The position numbers and the translations under genes are program-made. From Methanothrix sp. (lineage in GTDB: Archaea; Halobacteriota; Methanosarcinia; Methanotrichales; Methanotrichaceae), in assembly GCA_025361645.1 (NCBI GenBank), contig JANYKI010000010.1:1-47474 (forward strand): DNA of 47,474 nt. The letters run 5' to 3'. Shown here in pieces: positions 24,961-34,250 of this stretch (positions within the stretch are counted from its first letter, which is position 1; each line of letters begins with the position of its first letter). Below the pieces are notes generated by a model, which was not told the DNA's origin, searched no databases, and saw nothing but the letters and a program-made list of their open reading frames with translations.

Positions 24961-26367
24961 GTGATATCAATAATTGCCAATACCCAAAAAAAGACGCTGC
25001 ATTCAGCAGCTTTTCTCCTCATTTTAGCCCTGGCTTGCCAGGCCCTCTTTTCCAGCCCCGCCTTTGCCGCCGATGCCATAAAGGCCCCGCAGTTCACGGC
25101 TGTGGGTGTGGACGGCAAGAACTTCTCTCTTTCCGACTTTTTGGGTGCGCCCCTTATCCTGCATATCACCAACATCGAGATTCCGCTCTGCGTGGAATGC
25201 GAAGAGTCCCTGAAAGGACAGGTAGAGGAGCTGGCAAAGCTCAAGGCTGCGCATCCGGCCGTCCAGATAGCCACAATAAACATGCGGAAGAATTCCTACT
25301 CGCGTGACGGCAAATCCCTGGCTGAGAAGTGGTGGAAGGTCAATATCACCTGGCCCTGGGCCGAGGATATTGAGCCTTACACCATCGCCGGCAAATATCT
25401 CGACTACTGGAATGTAAGAGGTGGCTCTTCCAACCCCACTCTCCTACTGATCGACAAAGAGGGCAATATCGCCGCAGTCTATCACGTCTACCGGGTGGGC
25501 GAGGGCGTGCTGGAGGGCGTGCAGAGTGCCGAGAAGCTTTACCAGAAGCTGCAAGATGTGGGCGGCAGAGAGTGGAAGGGCCTGGAAGGAGAAGTCTTCC
25601 GGCAGGAGATGTCGGCCTTCGGCATGTTCTTGCTAGGCATACTAACGTCGCTTGCCCCCTGCTCCATAGCTCTTATGATCGCCGTATTCTCATATGTCAT
25701 GACCATAAGAAAGAAGGATGAATATCTGAGAAAGAGCGTCTCCACCTCAAGAGAGGGCTTTATGATCGGCATTGCCTTCACCTTGGGCATGGGCGTCGTC
25801 TTCTTTGTGCTGGGGCTGTTCATCTCTCAGGTGGGCCTGTTCATAAGAGACTCCAGGGTCTTCGACCTGATGGCGGGCCTGATCATGATCACCCTCGGCA
25901 TCAGCAACCTCAAGCCCCTGGATGAGATCTTAGAGCCCGTAACATCTCGAATCAGGCCCAATCGAGGGGAAGGAGAGTACTGTGATACCCACAAGAGCCT
26001 GCTGCAAAGGTCGGTTGAGGCCTCTATTGCTCTATTCAAGCACTCCTCTTTCATTGGCGCCTTCACCTTAGGCATCTTCTTTGCCCTGGGCTGGGCACCC
26101 TGTGCTCTCTCCATGGTTCTGCCGGTATTGATCTGGCTGGCCTCGCAAAATATCACCCCCCTGGCGGGAGGCGTGATGCTCTTCATCTTCGGAATCGGAC
26201 ATGGCGTGCCCATCATTCCCATTGCCACCTTCTCCCGGGCGGTGGGAGGAAGGATCGGAGAGAAATATGTCTCCATCGGGGCCTGGACCACCAAATTCTT
26301 CGGGCTGCTGGTGATAGTGGTGGGCGTGGTGTATGCGGCAAGGTATGCCGGGTTCTTGCTGTGGTAG
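24961..26367 (+). CDS. TlpA-like thioredoxin domain fused to CcdA/DsbD membrane domain
   Basis: 468 residues. A signal segment (about 13-37) is followed by an exported TlpA/AhpC-TSA-like domain (40-205) with Cys77-x2-Cys80 in LCVECEES. A CcdA-type membrane domain of about six helices follows. Its two reactive cysteines are Cys234 (TSLAPCSIALM) and Cys381 (LGWAPCALSMV), each before Pro/helix starts as in DsbD/CcdA. Such proteins move electrons from cytoplasmic thioredoxin to exported thiols. The start is GTG 24961, three bases from the upstream stop. The likely electron client is the preceding exported thioredoxin-like protein. The domain order (redoxin first, CcdA second) makes it a self-contained relay. 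Confidence 0.85.
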   Translation: MISIIANTQKKTLHSAAFLLILALACQALFSSPAFAADAIKAPQFTAVGVDGKNFSLSDFLGAPLILHITNIEIPLCVECEESLKGQVEELAKLKAAHPAVQIATINMRKNSYSRDGKSLAEKWWKVNITWPWAEDIEPYTIAGKYLDYWNVRGGSSNPTLLLIDKEGNIAAVYHVYRVGEGVLEGVQSAEKLYQKLQDVGGREWKGLEGEVFRQEMSAFGMFLLGILTSLAPCSIALMIAVFSYVMTIRKKDEYLRKSVSTSREGFMIGIAFTLGMGVVFFVLGLFISQVGLFIRDSRVFDLMAGLIMITLGISNLKPLDEILEPVTSRIRPNRGEGEYCDTHKSLLQRSVEASIALFKHSSFIGAFTLGIFFALGWAPCALSMVLPVLIWLASQNITPLAGGVMLFIFGIGHGVPIIPIATFSRAVGGRIGEKYVSIGAWTTKFFGLLVIVVGVVYAARYAGFLLW

Positions 26368-26446
26368 AGAAGATGTCCTGGCAAATGGGAAGACGGCTTT
26401 GCTTTCCGCTCGGGCTTTGCTGCCCCATGACTCTGGTGCGGGCGGC

Positions 26447-26512
26447 ATCAGAGAAATGGGATAGCAGGTCGGGCCGAAGGCGACGGCAGGGAGCCGCCCG
26501 GAGAGCCTGGCC
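26447..26512 (+). repeat. GC-rich repeat element, copy A
   Basis: Direct-repeat partner of 26851-26920. Shared order: ATCAGA, AATGGG-TAGC, GGCGACGRCAGGGAGCYGCCCGGAG, GCCKGGCC. It is downstream of the CcdA fusion, and no gene spans it. The flanking stretch 26368-26446 is GC-rich and shows nothing else. Confidence 0.65.
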
Positions 26513-26550
26513 ACCAATTTCACGCGAAGCCGCGAAGTCAAAACATTGGT

Positions 26551-26778
26551 TTATTTCGGCTCTGAAATCCAACGCAAACAATCCCTTTTGTGATGAGCAC
26601 CTGCAATAAACGGAAGCGCACCGCAGAACTTACAGGGGTATTTACGACTTAGTTCAGATTCATAAGCCATCTGCGATTGATATCTACGACAATCTTCTTT
26701 GTGATGTGGCCCCTCTGGGATTGGCCAAACACCACAATACTTGCAAGAGTCATCATATTGGAACGGATTCGCCTGCAT
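26551..26778 (-). CDS. Tandem CCHC mini zinc-finger protein
   Basis: 75 residues made almost wholly of two copies of one module: CKYCGVWPIPEGPHHKEDC and CKFCGALPFIAGAHHKRDC (consensus C-x2-CG-x2-P-x3-G-x-HHK-x-DC). Each could bind one zinc through two Cys, a His and a Cys. GGAGG lies 8 bases before ATG 26778, so it is a genuine gene. No known family is recognised. It sits between two direct copies of a GC-rich repeat, which suggests a mobile or recently inserted unit. Nucleic-acid binding is possible but not shown. Confidence 0.7.
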   Translation of the reverse strand: MQANPFQYDDSCKYCGVWPIPEGPHHKEDCRRYQSQMAYESELSRKYPCKFCGALPFIAGAHHKRDCLRWISEPK

Positions 26779-26850
26779 TGAAATTTCCTCCTATTGAAGT
26801 ACTGCAATTTTCTTGATATAGATGTTTCTGTATGCTTAATTGTAGTGAAT

Positions 26851-26970
26851 ATCAGATCTGAGAATGGGTAGCCAACCGAGCAGATGGCGACGACAGGGAG
26901 CTGCCCGGAGGGGCCGGCCCACATGCGGGCGAGCTAGCGAGCACAGCCGGAGGCAGCGCGGGAGTGCGGT
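26851..26970. repeat. GC-rich repeat element, copy B
   Basis: 26851-26920 is a direct repeat of 26447-26512. 26898-26966 read on the minus strand matches copy C at 3224-3305. This copy therefore links the two patches into one dispersed family. It ends just before the stop codon of the P-type ATPase at 26979. Confidence 0.65.
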
Positions 26971-26978
26971 CGAGAGAT

Positions 26979-29804
26979 CTAAATGGTTTTCTTTGTCGTT
27001 CGTCTCCGAAGCCACGCTTTTCTCAGCTCGTCCGCCAGCAGAAGCGACGGCGTCCAGGCAAAGAGGAAAATCCAATTGCTGATGGGAAAAGCGGTCGTCC
27101 CAAAAGCCCACTGGAGCTGGGGGACGTAGATTATGGCGCAAACTATGATCAGCTCTACAGCTATTCCTACCCAGATGAGAGGATTGGAAAACATCCCGAC
27201 TTTAAGAAAAGACCGAACTTCAGTTCTCTGGGCAAAGAGGTTGCCTATCTGAGTGGTTACGATGGCCGCCAGGGTCATGGATGTTGCAGCCAGGTAAAGC
27301 TGGCCGCTGGCAGGCAGGTCCAAAAACTGGCCCCAGTAGCCGTTAGTCCAGAACATGAAGTAAAAGGCAGACATGGCAGCCAGGCTCTGTATTGTTCCCA
27401 GGAATAGGTAGGATCTAGCCAGCATGCGGGCAGTTATGATGTGTTCTTGTCGGTCTCGGGGCGGCCTATTCATCAGGCCGGACTCAGGAAGCTCGGCTCC
27501 CAAGGCCAGTGCGGGTATGATATCTGTGCCCAGGTCCACGGACAGGATCTGCATGACGTTTAGAGCCAAAGGTATTCGCCCGCCGCTGAAGGCATAGAGG
27601 ATAAATGGCACTGCCTCTGGAGTATTGCTGGTGAATATATAAGAGGTGAATCTCTTGATATTGGCATAGACAGCCCTGCCTTCCTCTACGGCGTTTACGA
27701 TGGACGCAAAGTTGTCGTCCGTCAGAATCATATCTGCAGCTTCTTTGGCAACGTCCGTCCCGCTTCCCATGGCAACTCCAATGTCTGCCTTCCGAAGGGC
27801 AGGAGCATCGTTAACTCCGTCTCCTGTGACTGCCACCACCTGCCCCAATTCTTGCAGAACCCTGACCACCCGAAGCTTATGTTCGGCAGTGACTCTGGCC
27901 AGTATCAACTCGCCTGCCAGGCATTCTTTCAAGGCCGGGTCACTCATGGCGTCCAGGTCCTGGCCGGTCAAGACCATTGGATTGGATTTGACGATGCCTA
28001 TACGCCGGGCTATGCTTTCTGCAGTCAGCCCATAGTCGCCGGTGATCATGATGATCCGAATTCCAGCGGTGTGGCACTTTTCCACAGCATCCTTCACCTC
28101 AGGCCGGGGTGGATCCATCATGGCCGCCAGGCCAAGGAAGGTCAGATCCTTTTCTACGACCTCAGCAGTCCGCTTATTCTCCTCTGGAAGACCATCAAGA
28201 AAACGCATGGCCACAGCCAGGACCCTCAGCCCGTTTTTTGCGAGCTCATCGTTAGCTGCCAGAATCCTGGCCCGGCTGGCATCGTCGAGTTGAATTCGGG
28301 CGCCTTTTGTCAACGCATATTTGCATAGCTGCAAAGTCTCCACCAGAGAGCCTTTGGTATAGGCCACAAGGTCATTATTCAGGCCATCATTTAGTCCGTC
28401 ATTCAGAACTTTATTCAGACCATCATTGAAGCGATCATTAAGGCCACCATTTGGGCCATCTTTTAGCCGATGAACTGTGGTCATGCGCTTACGCAAAGGA
28501 TCGAAGTGCAGCTCGAAAAGCCGGGGAGACCCTAGCGCCTGCTCATGAAGATCTATCCCGGCCTTAGCTGCTGCCACTAAAAGCGATGCCTCGGTAGGAT
28601 CTCCCAGGACAACCCACTGGCCGGACTTCAGTTCCAGGCGGGCATTGTTGCACAGACTAGCTGCTACCAGCATATGATGCAGCTCACTCTTCACAGTCTC
28701 GGATCCGATTATCTCTCCTTCCGATGTGTATCCGGTGCCGGTAACCGCGATCCTTACTCCATCCACCCATAGATCGCTGACGGTCATCTGGTTCTGAGTT
28801 AAGGTTCCCGTCTTATCTGTGCAGATTACTGTGGTCGAGCCTAAAGTCTCTACCACGGAGAGCTTCTTGATCAGAGCGTTCCTTTTTGCCATGCGCTGAA
28901 CACCCAAGGCCAGGGCCAGGGTGACTGTGGGAAGCAGCCCCTCCGGGACAAAGGCCACGATCATGCCTATCGCAAAGATAAAACCATCGGCAGTTCTCAT
29001 TCCTGCCATCAGAACGGCCACTAAAAAGAACACCAGGCCGATGCTAACTGCGATCAGGGTAACCATCCGGGTTACTCTTTCCATCTCCTTTTGCAGAGGG
29101 CTCAGCTCCCGGCCCATTGTCTGGGTCAGGGAAGCTATATTGCCAAATTCGGTCTGCATGCCCGTGGCAAAGACCACCGCCACGGCAGAGCCGCCGGTCA
29201 CACTGGTTCCGGCGAATACAATGTTCGATGATTCAGCCGCTGCGTCGTTCGATGAGGATTTCCGGACCGGCCTGGACTCGCCGGTCAGAGTGGACTGATC
29301 TATGCGAAGATCACTGTCCCGGATGAGACGAGCGTCTGCGGAGACGCGATCGCCCTCTTCTATGATGATGAGATCCCCCGGCACCAGCTCCTCTGCCAGT
29401 ATTTGATGTTCCTGGCCGCTTCGCAGAACCCTGGAATAGGCGGGCAGCATACTGGCCAGGGCCAGTGTGGCCTTTTCCGCTTTGCGCTCCTGCCAGTAGC
29501 TGAAAATACCATTGATCAGATTGACCAGCCAAACGGCTATGCCAAGCTGGGGCAGCCCTGCCACAAACGCTATCAGGCCAGCGGCCCAGAGCAGCAGAGC
29601 CATGAGATGAGTGAAGTTGGCAGCCAGGGCCGCAAAGCGATTCTCCGGGATCCTGGTGATGGCATTTCTTCCGTAATGTGCCAGCCTCTTTTGGGCTTCT
29701 TCTTGGCGGAGTCCCTCTGGCCCGGTTTCCAGTGTCCCGTAGACCTCCGGCTGAGACAACATCTGCATCTTCTTTCTTGCGCGGTCCGAAGTCAGTTGAG
29801 CCAT
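26979..29804 (-). CDS. P2-type cation-transporting ATPase
   Basis: 941-residue membrane pump. Order: N-terminal cation-ATPase domain; TGES actuator motif (174-177); PEGL in helix M4 (287-290, IVAFVPEGLLPTVTLALA), typical of Ca2+/Na+-type P2 pumps; phosphorylated Asp330 in DKTGTLTQNQM; GDPTE in the nucleotide domain; TGDGVNDAPALRKADIGVAMG hinge; then a C-terminal six-helix domain. Residues about 449-478 hold a repetitive insert of NDGL/LND units, encoded by a minisatellite. The ion is uncertain (Ca2+ or Na+/K+-like). The start is ATG 29804 (MAQLTSDRA). It follows the 2-oxoacid oxidoreductase genes on the same strand after 30 bases, but a functional link is not obvious. Confidence 0.92.
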   Translation of the reverse strand: MAQLTSDRARKKMQMLSQPEVYGTLETGPEGLRQEEAQKRLAHYGRNAITRIPENRFAALAANFTHLMALLLWAAGLIAFVAGLPQLGIAVWLVNLINGIFSYWQERKAEKATLALASMLPAYSRVLRSGQEHQILAEELVPGDLIIIEEGDRVSADARLIRDSDLRIDQSTLTGESRPVRKSSSNDAAAESSNIVFAGTSVTGGSAVAVVFATGMQTEFGNIASLTQTMGRELSPLQKEMERVTRMVTLIAVSIGLVFFLVAVLMAGMRTADGFIFAIGMIVAFVPEGLLPTVTLALALGVQRMAKRNALIKKLSVVETLGSTTVICTDKTGTLTQNQMTVSDLWVDGVRIAVTGTGYTSEGEIIGSETVKSELHHMLVAASLCNNARLELKSGQWVVLGDPTEASLLVAAAKAGIDLHEQALGSPRLFELHFDPLRKRMTTVHRLKDGPNGGLNDRFNDGLNKVLNDGLNDGLNNDLVAYTKGSLVETLQLCKYALTKGARIQLDDASRARILAANDELAKNGLRVLAVAMRFLDGLPEENKRTAEVVEKDLTFLGLAAMMDPPRPEVKDAVEKCHTAGIRIIMITGDYGLTAESIARRIGIVKSNPMVLTGQDLDAMSDPALKECLAGELILARVTAEHKLRVVRVLQELGQVVAVTGDGVNDAPALRKADIGVAMGSGTDVAKEAADMILTDDNFASIVNAVEEGRAVYANIKRFTSYIFTSNTPEAVPFILYAFSGGRIPLALNVMQILSVDLGTDIIPALALGAELPESGLMNRPPRDRQEHIITARMLARSYLFLGTIQSLAAMSAFYFMFWTNGYWGQFLDLPASGQLYLAATSMTLAAIVTTQIGNLFAQRTEVRSFLKVGMFSNPLIWVGIAVELIIVCAIIYVPQLQWAFGTTAFPISNWIFLFAWTPSLLLADELRKAWLRRRTTKKTI
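28380..28465 (-). repeat. In-frame ~12-base minisatellite in the P-ATPase gene
   Basis: Six or seven degenerate 12-base units (forms of AATGATGGTCTG on the coding strand) encode the run NDRFNDGLNKVLNDGLNDGLNND. Length is a multiple of three, so the frame is kept. Confidence 0.75.
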
Positions 29805-29834
29805 ATCGTAATTAATTTAAAAAATATTTTGGGT

Positions 29835-31280
29835 TTACTTCCTCGCCGACATCTCCAGAACTCGTGTAGCCTGCGCCCCTGCCTCCAGAATATCCAGGTT
29901 CTTGGTTATGAGCTTGGGCTTCTTGGCAAAGGTGACGCGAAAAGCGTTCCCATAAGCCTCATTGGGCAGGCCCAGATTCCCTGCCTGCATCAAGGCCCCG
30001 AACATGGCCGTGTTGGCCGCCTGCGCTGTTCTCCGCTCCGTGGCGATCCCCGTGGCCGGAACGGATATGGCTTTCACGCCCTCCGGTGCCTGAAACTGTC
30101 CGGCTAAGGAGTCGTAGAGAATCAGGCCGCCCTTCTTAACAGTGGGCGCAAACTTCTCCAGAGACGGCCGGTTGAAGGCCACCAGAACGTCGGGATGGTC
30201 CACCACCGGCGAGCCGATGGGCTGGCCGGAAATGACCACGGAGCAGTTCGAGGTTCCGCCCCTCTGCTCCGGGCCATAGTCGGGATAGTAAGACACATAG
30301 CGCCCGCTGCCAAAGCCCGCCTGGGCCAGGGCTAGGCCCATGCTCAGCACCCCCTGTCCTCCAAAGCCGGCTATCTTCACGCCCTTGACCACAAACACCG
30401 GGTCCTCCTGGAACTGCACGCATATCCCGCTCTCACAGCCAAAGATCTTATCCAGCGATTCCTGTGAGAAGTCGCTCTTCGGCCTGGTTATGGCCTGTGC
30501 TTCGGCGGATTTGTCCCGGAATCGCTTTAATGGGAATTCCTTTTCCATCTGCTCATTGATGAACCTGGCAATGGCCTTTGCATCCATCCTCAGGATAGTA
30601 GGACAGGGGGAAAGCAGCTCCACGAAGGCGTAGCCTTTTTTGTCCCTCTGAATCTCCAGAGCCTTCTTGACCGCTCGGCGCGCTTTTCTGATATGCTCAA
30701 TGTCTGAAAGCGATGCGCGCTCGATGAATACCGGCGCTTTTAGCGTATCCAGCAGTTCGCAGATGTGAATGGGGTAGCCCTGCTCCTGCGCATCGCGCCC
30801 ATTGGGCGTGGTGGCCGTGACCTCTCCAATCAAGGTAGTGGGCGCCATCTGGCCACCGGTCATGCCGTAGACGCTGTTGTTGACGAAGAATACTGCCAGC
30901 TTCTCGCCCCGGTTGGCTGCCTGAATGGTCTCGTTCAGGCCAATGGAGCCCAGATCGCCGTCTCCCTGATAAGAGATGACGACAGCATTGTCCTCGGCCC
31001 GGGATATGCCTGTGGCGACAGCTGGAGCACGACCATGAGCGGCCTGTACGTGACCGCTGTCCAGATAGTAGTAGGCGAAAACGGCGCAGCCCACCGGACT
31101 GATCACAACGCACCGATCCTGGATACCTAGATCTGCCATGGCCTCGCCGATGAGCTTATGCAAAATGCCGTGTCCACAGCCAGCACAGTAATGGGTGGCA
31201 GTGATAGCAGCTCCGCCTTTCCTGGGAAACGTCTCATATATGCCGGGATGCCCGCCGATCACTTTTTCAATAGCTGCCAT
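29835..31280 (-). CDS. vorA: 2-oxoacid:ferredoxin oxidoreductase, beta-gamma fusion
   Basis: 481 residues. The first ~270 are the TPP-binding beta subunit: [30 protein letters not shown], then the TPP/Mg site [11 protein letters not shown] and [16 protein letters not shown]. The last ~175 (from [19 protein letters not shown]) are the gamma subunit, with [13 protein letters not shown]. The separate genes of typical VOR enzymes are fused here. With the alpha subunit it would convert a branched-chain or other 2-oxo acid plus CoA to acyl-CoA, CO2 and reduced ferredoxin, or the reverse. The ATG 31280 start is preceded by GAGGTGG that overlaps the end of the alpha gene. Substrate specificity cannot be read from sequence. 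Confidence 0.9.
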   Translation of the reverse strand: MAAIEKVIGGHPGIYETFPRKGGAAITATHYCAGCGHGILHKLIGEAMADLGIQDRCVVISPVGCAVFAYYYLDSGHVQAAHGRAPAVATGISRAEDNAVVISYQGDGDLGSIGLNETIQAANRGEKLAVFFVNNSVYGMTGGQMAPTTLIGEVTATTPNGRDAQEQGYPIHICELLDTLKAPVFIERASLSDIEHIRKARRAVKKALEIQRDKKGYAFVELLSPCPTILRMDAKAIARFINEQMEKEFPLKRFRDKSAEAQAITRPKSDFSQESLDKIFGCESGICVQFQEDPVFVVKGVKIAGFGGQGVLSMGLALAQAGFGSGRYVSYYPDYGPEQRGGTSNCSVVISGQPIGSPVVDHPDVLVAFNRPSLEKFAPTVKKGGLILYDSLAGQFQAPEGVKAISVPATGIATERRTAQAANTAMFGALMQAGNLGLPNEAYGNAFRVTFAKKPKLITKNLDILEAGAQATRVLEMSARK

Positions 31281-31282
31281 TT

Positions 31283-32326
31283 TTAAGCCACCTCCCTGAT
31301 CTTCTCCAAGATTGAATCCAGTCTGATCAAATTTCCTCCGTAGCGGCAGACCAGCTCTACCGGCTTGCAGCCACTGGCCAGGCGAATGTCTTCACGCATC
31401 TGTCCGTTACTCATCTCCACAGAGATGAACTTAGAGCCCTTCTCCGCCAGGGCGCGAACGGCCTTTTCCGGGAAGGGGAAGAGCGTGATGGGCCGGAAGA
31501 GACCGGCCTTGATGCCCTCCTTTCGGGCGGCATCCACTGCTGACCTTGCGATCCTGCTGCTGATGCCGTAGGAGACCAGCACAACGCTGGCATCCTCCAG
31601 CCGATAGCCCTCCCATGCCACTTCATTCTCTTTTATGAGTTCATACTTCTCCTGCAGCTTGGAGTTGTGCCTCTCCAAATCATCAAAATTGAGCATAATT
31701 GAGGTTACCAGATTTCCTCTGGTCTCGGCCCGACCATTCACAGCCCAGGTGGTGTCAATGCCAGGCAGGAGCGCCTCTTTTGGAAACTCTAGAGGCTCGA
31801 CCATATGCCCCAGCACTCCGTCCGCCAAAATCACCACGGGATTTCTGTACCTAAAAGCCAGACTGAAACCCTTCCGGGTTAAGTCGCACATCTCCTGCAC
31901 GCTTGCCGGTGCCAGAACGATGTTGTGATAGCAGCCATGCCCTCCGCTCTTGCAGGCCTGATTGTAGTCCGACTGCTCCGGACCAATGTTGCCCAGACCC
32001 GGCCCCGCCCGGCAGATATCGACAATAACGCAGGGTAGCTCTGCACCCGCGAGGTAGGTTATTCCCTCCTGCTTCAGGCTCATACCGGGGCCGGAAGAGG
32101 CCGCAAGCACGCGGTGTCCTGCGGCTGCCGCCCCGTAGACCATGTTGATTGCCGCTTCTTCCGATTCCGCCTGCACGAACTTGCGGTTAACCATCGGGAA
32201 ATAGCGAGAGGCTTCGTGCAATATCTCGCTGGCAGGAGTAATGGGGTAGCCAAAGAAGCAGTCACATCCTGCATAAAGAGCGCCAACGATAACGGCGCTG
32301 TTTCCAGCCACTAATTGAGACGCCAT
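31283..32326 (-). CDS. vorB: 2-oxoacid:ferredoxin oxidoreductase, alpha subunit (VorB-like)
   Basis: 347-residue pyrimidine-binding/C-terminal transketolase-type subunit. [28 protein letters not shown], the [20 protein letters not shown]-partner Glu region and [28 protein letters not shown] are characteristic of VorB-type alpha chains. ATG 32326 starts four bases after the stop of the synthetase-ferredoxin gene, with GGAGAA inside the end of that gene, so the three genes are translated as a unit. It pairs with the beta-gamma fusion to form the catalytic core. Confidence 0.93.
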   Translation of the reverse strand: MASQLVAGNSAVIVGALYAGCDCFFGYPITPASEILHEASRYFPMVNRKFVQAESEEAAINMVYGAAAAGHRVLAASSGPGMSLKQEGITYLAGAELPCVIVDICRAGPGLGNIGPEQSDYNQACKSGGHGCYHNIVLAPASVQEMCDLTRKGFSLAFRYRNPVVILADGVLGHMVEPLEFPKEALLPGIDTTWAVNGRAETRGNLVTSIMLNFDDLERHNSKLQEKYELIKENEVAWEGYRLEDASVVLVSYGISSRIARSAVDAARKEGIKAGLFRPITLFPFPEKAVRALAEKGSKFISVEMSNGQMREDIRLASGCKPVELVCRYGGNLIRLDSILEKIREVA

Positions 32327-32330
32327 TTAT

Positions 32331-34229
32331 TCAGTTCTCCTCAGCTTTTTCTTTCTGGGGCACATGAACCTCAACGGCCAGCGGCTCAGGGCAGGTGTAA
32401 TAGCACGCAACGCAGCCAATGCAACCGTCGCCTGAATAGAGCACATAGTGATAGCCACGGGAATTGAGCTCTTCGCCCATCTTCAATACATCCACAGGAC
32501 ATGCCTCAATGCACCGCTCGCAGGCTTTGCATTCCAGGGCATTGATTATTGGATAGGGCTTGTCTTTGTCCCTGATCTCCACCCGCCGGATCTTCCCGCT
32601 TATGGTCTTGGGCAGCTCCTCTACGAACTCGATGATCCTCGGATACTTGTAGGGCGCTGTGACCAACTTTACGTGGTCTTGCAGCTCCTTTTTCAGCTCC
32701 TCGGTGGCGGCATAACCGCGAGTCAGGACTATTGTTGCCTTCACCACCTGTCCCCGAATGGAGTCAGGCACACCGGTAATTGCCACCTCCATTACGGAAG
32801 GGTGTGACATGAGGGCGCTTTCCACTTCGAATGGCCCTACCCGGTAGCCGGAACTCTTGATCATGTCGTCCGTTCGGCCTATGAACCAGAAGAATCCGTC
32901 CTCGTCTTGCCAGGCGGTGTCTCCGGTATGGTAGTAATCGTCATGCCAGGTGCTCTTGGTCTTGTCCGGATCGGAATGGTAGTCGGTGAAAAGGCCGACG
33001 GGCTTTCCCTTGTCCGTCTTGATCACAATCTCGCCCTCTTCGCCCACCTCGCATAATTTATCGTTCTTGCCCACCAGTACTATCTCGAATCCCGGTGCGG
33101 GCTTGCCCATGGAGCCGGGCTTGGGATTCATCCAGGGATAGTTGGCAATGCAGACCACAGTCTCCGTCTGGCCGAATCCTTCCATGAGCCTTAGGCCCGT
33201 GGTCGCGAGGAAGCTCTCATAAACAGATGCATTGAGCGGCTCTCCTGCCGTGACCGCGTATTTAAGCCGGGAGAAGTCGTATCTGGACATGTCGCTCTTG
33301 ATCATGAACCTGAAGATGGTCGGCGGAGCGCAGAAGGTCGTCACTCCATATTTGCCCATCTCGTCCATCATCTTCCCGGCGTCAAATCGATCATAATCGT
33401 AGACGAAGACCGCCGAGCCGGCCAGCCATTGGCCATAGATCTTGCCCCAGGCGCATTTGGCCCATCCCGTATCCGCCACGGTGTAATGAAGCCCGTCGTC
33501 CTCCACATTCTGCCAGTACTTGGCAGTGAGGATATGGCCCAGGGGATAGGTCTGATCGTGTTTGACCAGTTTTGGATATCCGGTAGTTCCAGAGGTAAAG
33601 TATCCGAGGAGGATGTCCTCATTTCTCGTCGCCTGCTCTTTGGTAGGGCGAACGAATTCTGCCGATGCCTCCATTAGCTCCTTATTGAAATTGATCCAGC
33701 CCTCGCGCACATTGTCAGCACTTCCTGCAAAGGCTTTGACCAGAGAAATATTGCCCAGACCCTTTTGGGCCGTATCGAACTCGTCCGGCACCCCGTTCTC
33801 TGCTATGCAAATGATCATCTTCAGATCGGCCTTCTTGATGCGATAGACAAAGTCCTTGGCCTTGAGCATATGCGTGGAAGGTATGGAGACGGCCCCTATC
33901 TTGTTCAGGCCCACCATGCAGACCCAGAACTCCCAGCGGCTTTTGAGGGTGAGCATGACCGTATCCCCTTTTTGCAGTCCATATTTAGAAAAGAGATTGG
34001 CGGCCCGATCACTCAGGATCTTTAGATCTTTGAAGGTGATGATCAACTCTTCGCCGTGATCATTGCACCAGACTAAGGCGCGCTTATCAGGATTCTCTGC
34101 TGCATAGGCATCAACTACATCGTAAGCAAAATTGAAGTTCTCGGGAACCAGGATCTTCAGATTTTCTTTAAAATCCTCGTATGATTTGTAATCGACCCGA
34201 GAGACGAACTTGGACAATAATGACGACAT
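32331..34229 (-). CDS. AMP-forming acyl-CoA synthetase fused to 2[4Fe-4S] ferredoxin
   Basis: 632 residues. Residues about 1-555 are an ANL-family acyl-CoA synthetase: [16 protein letters not shown]-loop, [31 protein letters not shown] hinge and the acyl-adenylating Lys in ISGKIRRVE. Residues about 567-625 are a 2[4Fe-4S] ferredoxin: [12 protein letters not shown] and [14 protein letters not shown]. The ferredoxin part resembles the VOR/POR delta subunit, which is otherwise missing from this operon. So the fusion probably supplies the delta function and couples acid activation with ferredoxin redox chemistry. ATG 34229 has GAGAGGAT upstream. The residues that set chain length cannot be judged by eye. 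Confidence 0.9.
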   Translation of the reverse strand: MSSLLSKFVSRVDYKSYEDFKENLKILVPENFNFAYDVVDAYAAENPDKRALVWCNDHGEELIITFKDLKILSDRAANLFSKYGLQKGDTVMLTLKSRWEFWVCMVGLNKIGAVSIPSTHMLKAKDFVYRIKKADLKMIICIAENGVPDEFDTAQKGLGNISLVKAFAGSADNVREGWINFNKELMEASAEFVRPTKEQATRNEDILLGYFTSGTTGYPKLVKHDQTYPLGHILTAKYWQNVEDDGLHYTVADTGWAKCAWGKIYGQWLAGSAVFVYDYDRFDAGKMMDEMGKYGVTTFCAPPTIFRFMIKSDMSRYDFSRLKYAVTAGEPLNASVYESFLATTGLRLMEGFGQTETVVCIANYPWMNPKPGSMGKPAPGFEIVLVGKNDKLCEVGEEGEIVIKTDKGKPVGLFTDYHSDPDKTKSTWHDDYYHTGDTAWQDEDGFFWFIGRTDDMIKSSGYRVGPFEVESALMSHPSVMEVAITGVPDSIRGQVVKATIVLTRGYAATEELKKELQDHVKLVTAPYKYPRIIEFVEELPKTISGKIRRVEIRDKDKPYPIINALECKACERCIEACPVDVLKMGEELNSRGYHYVLYSGDGCIGCVACYYTCPEPLAVEVHVPQKEKAEEN

Positions 34230-34250
34230 TTTTCCAATCCTCTCTCCTAC

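Noticed and set aside
29403-30107. 234-codon open frame on the + strand across the P-ATPase/VorA junction
   Set aside because: It lies antisense to two confident genes, spans their boundary and resembles nothing.
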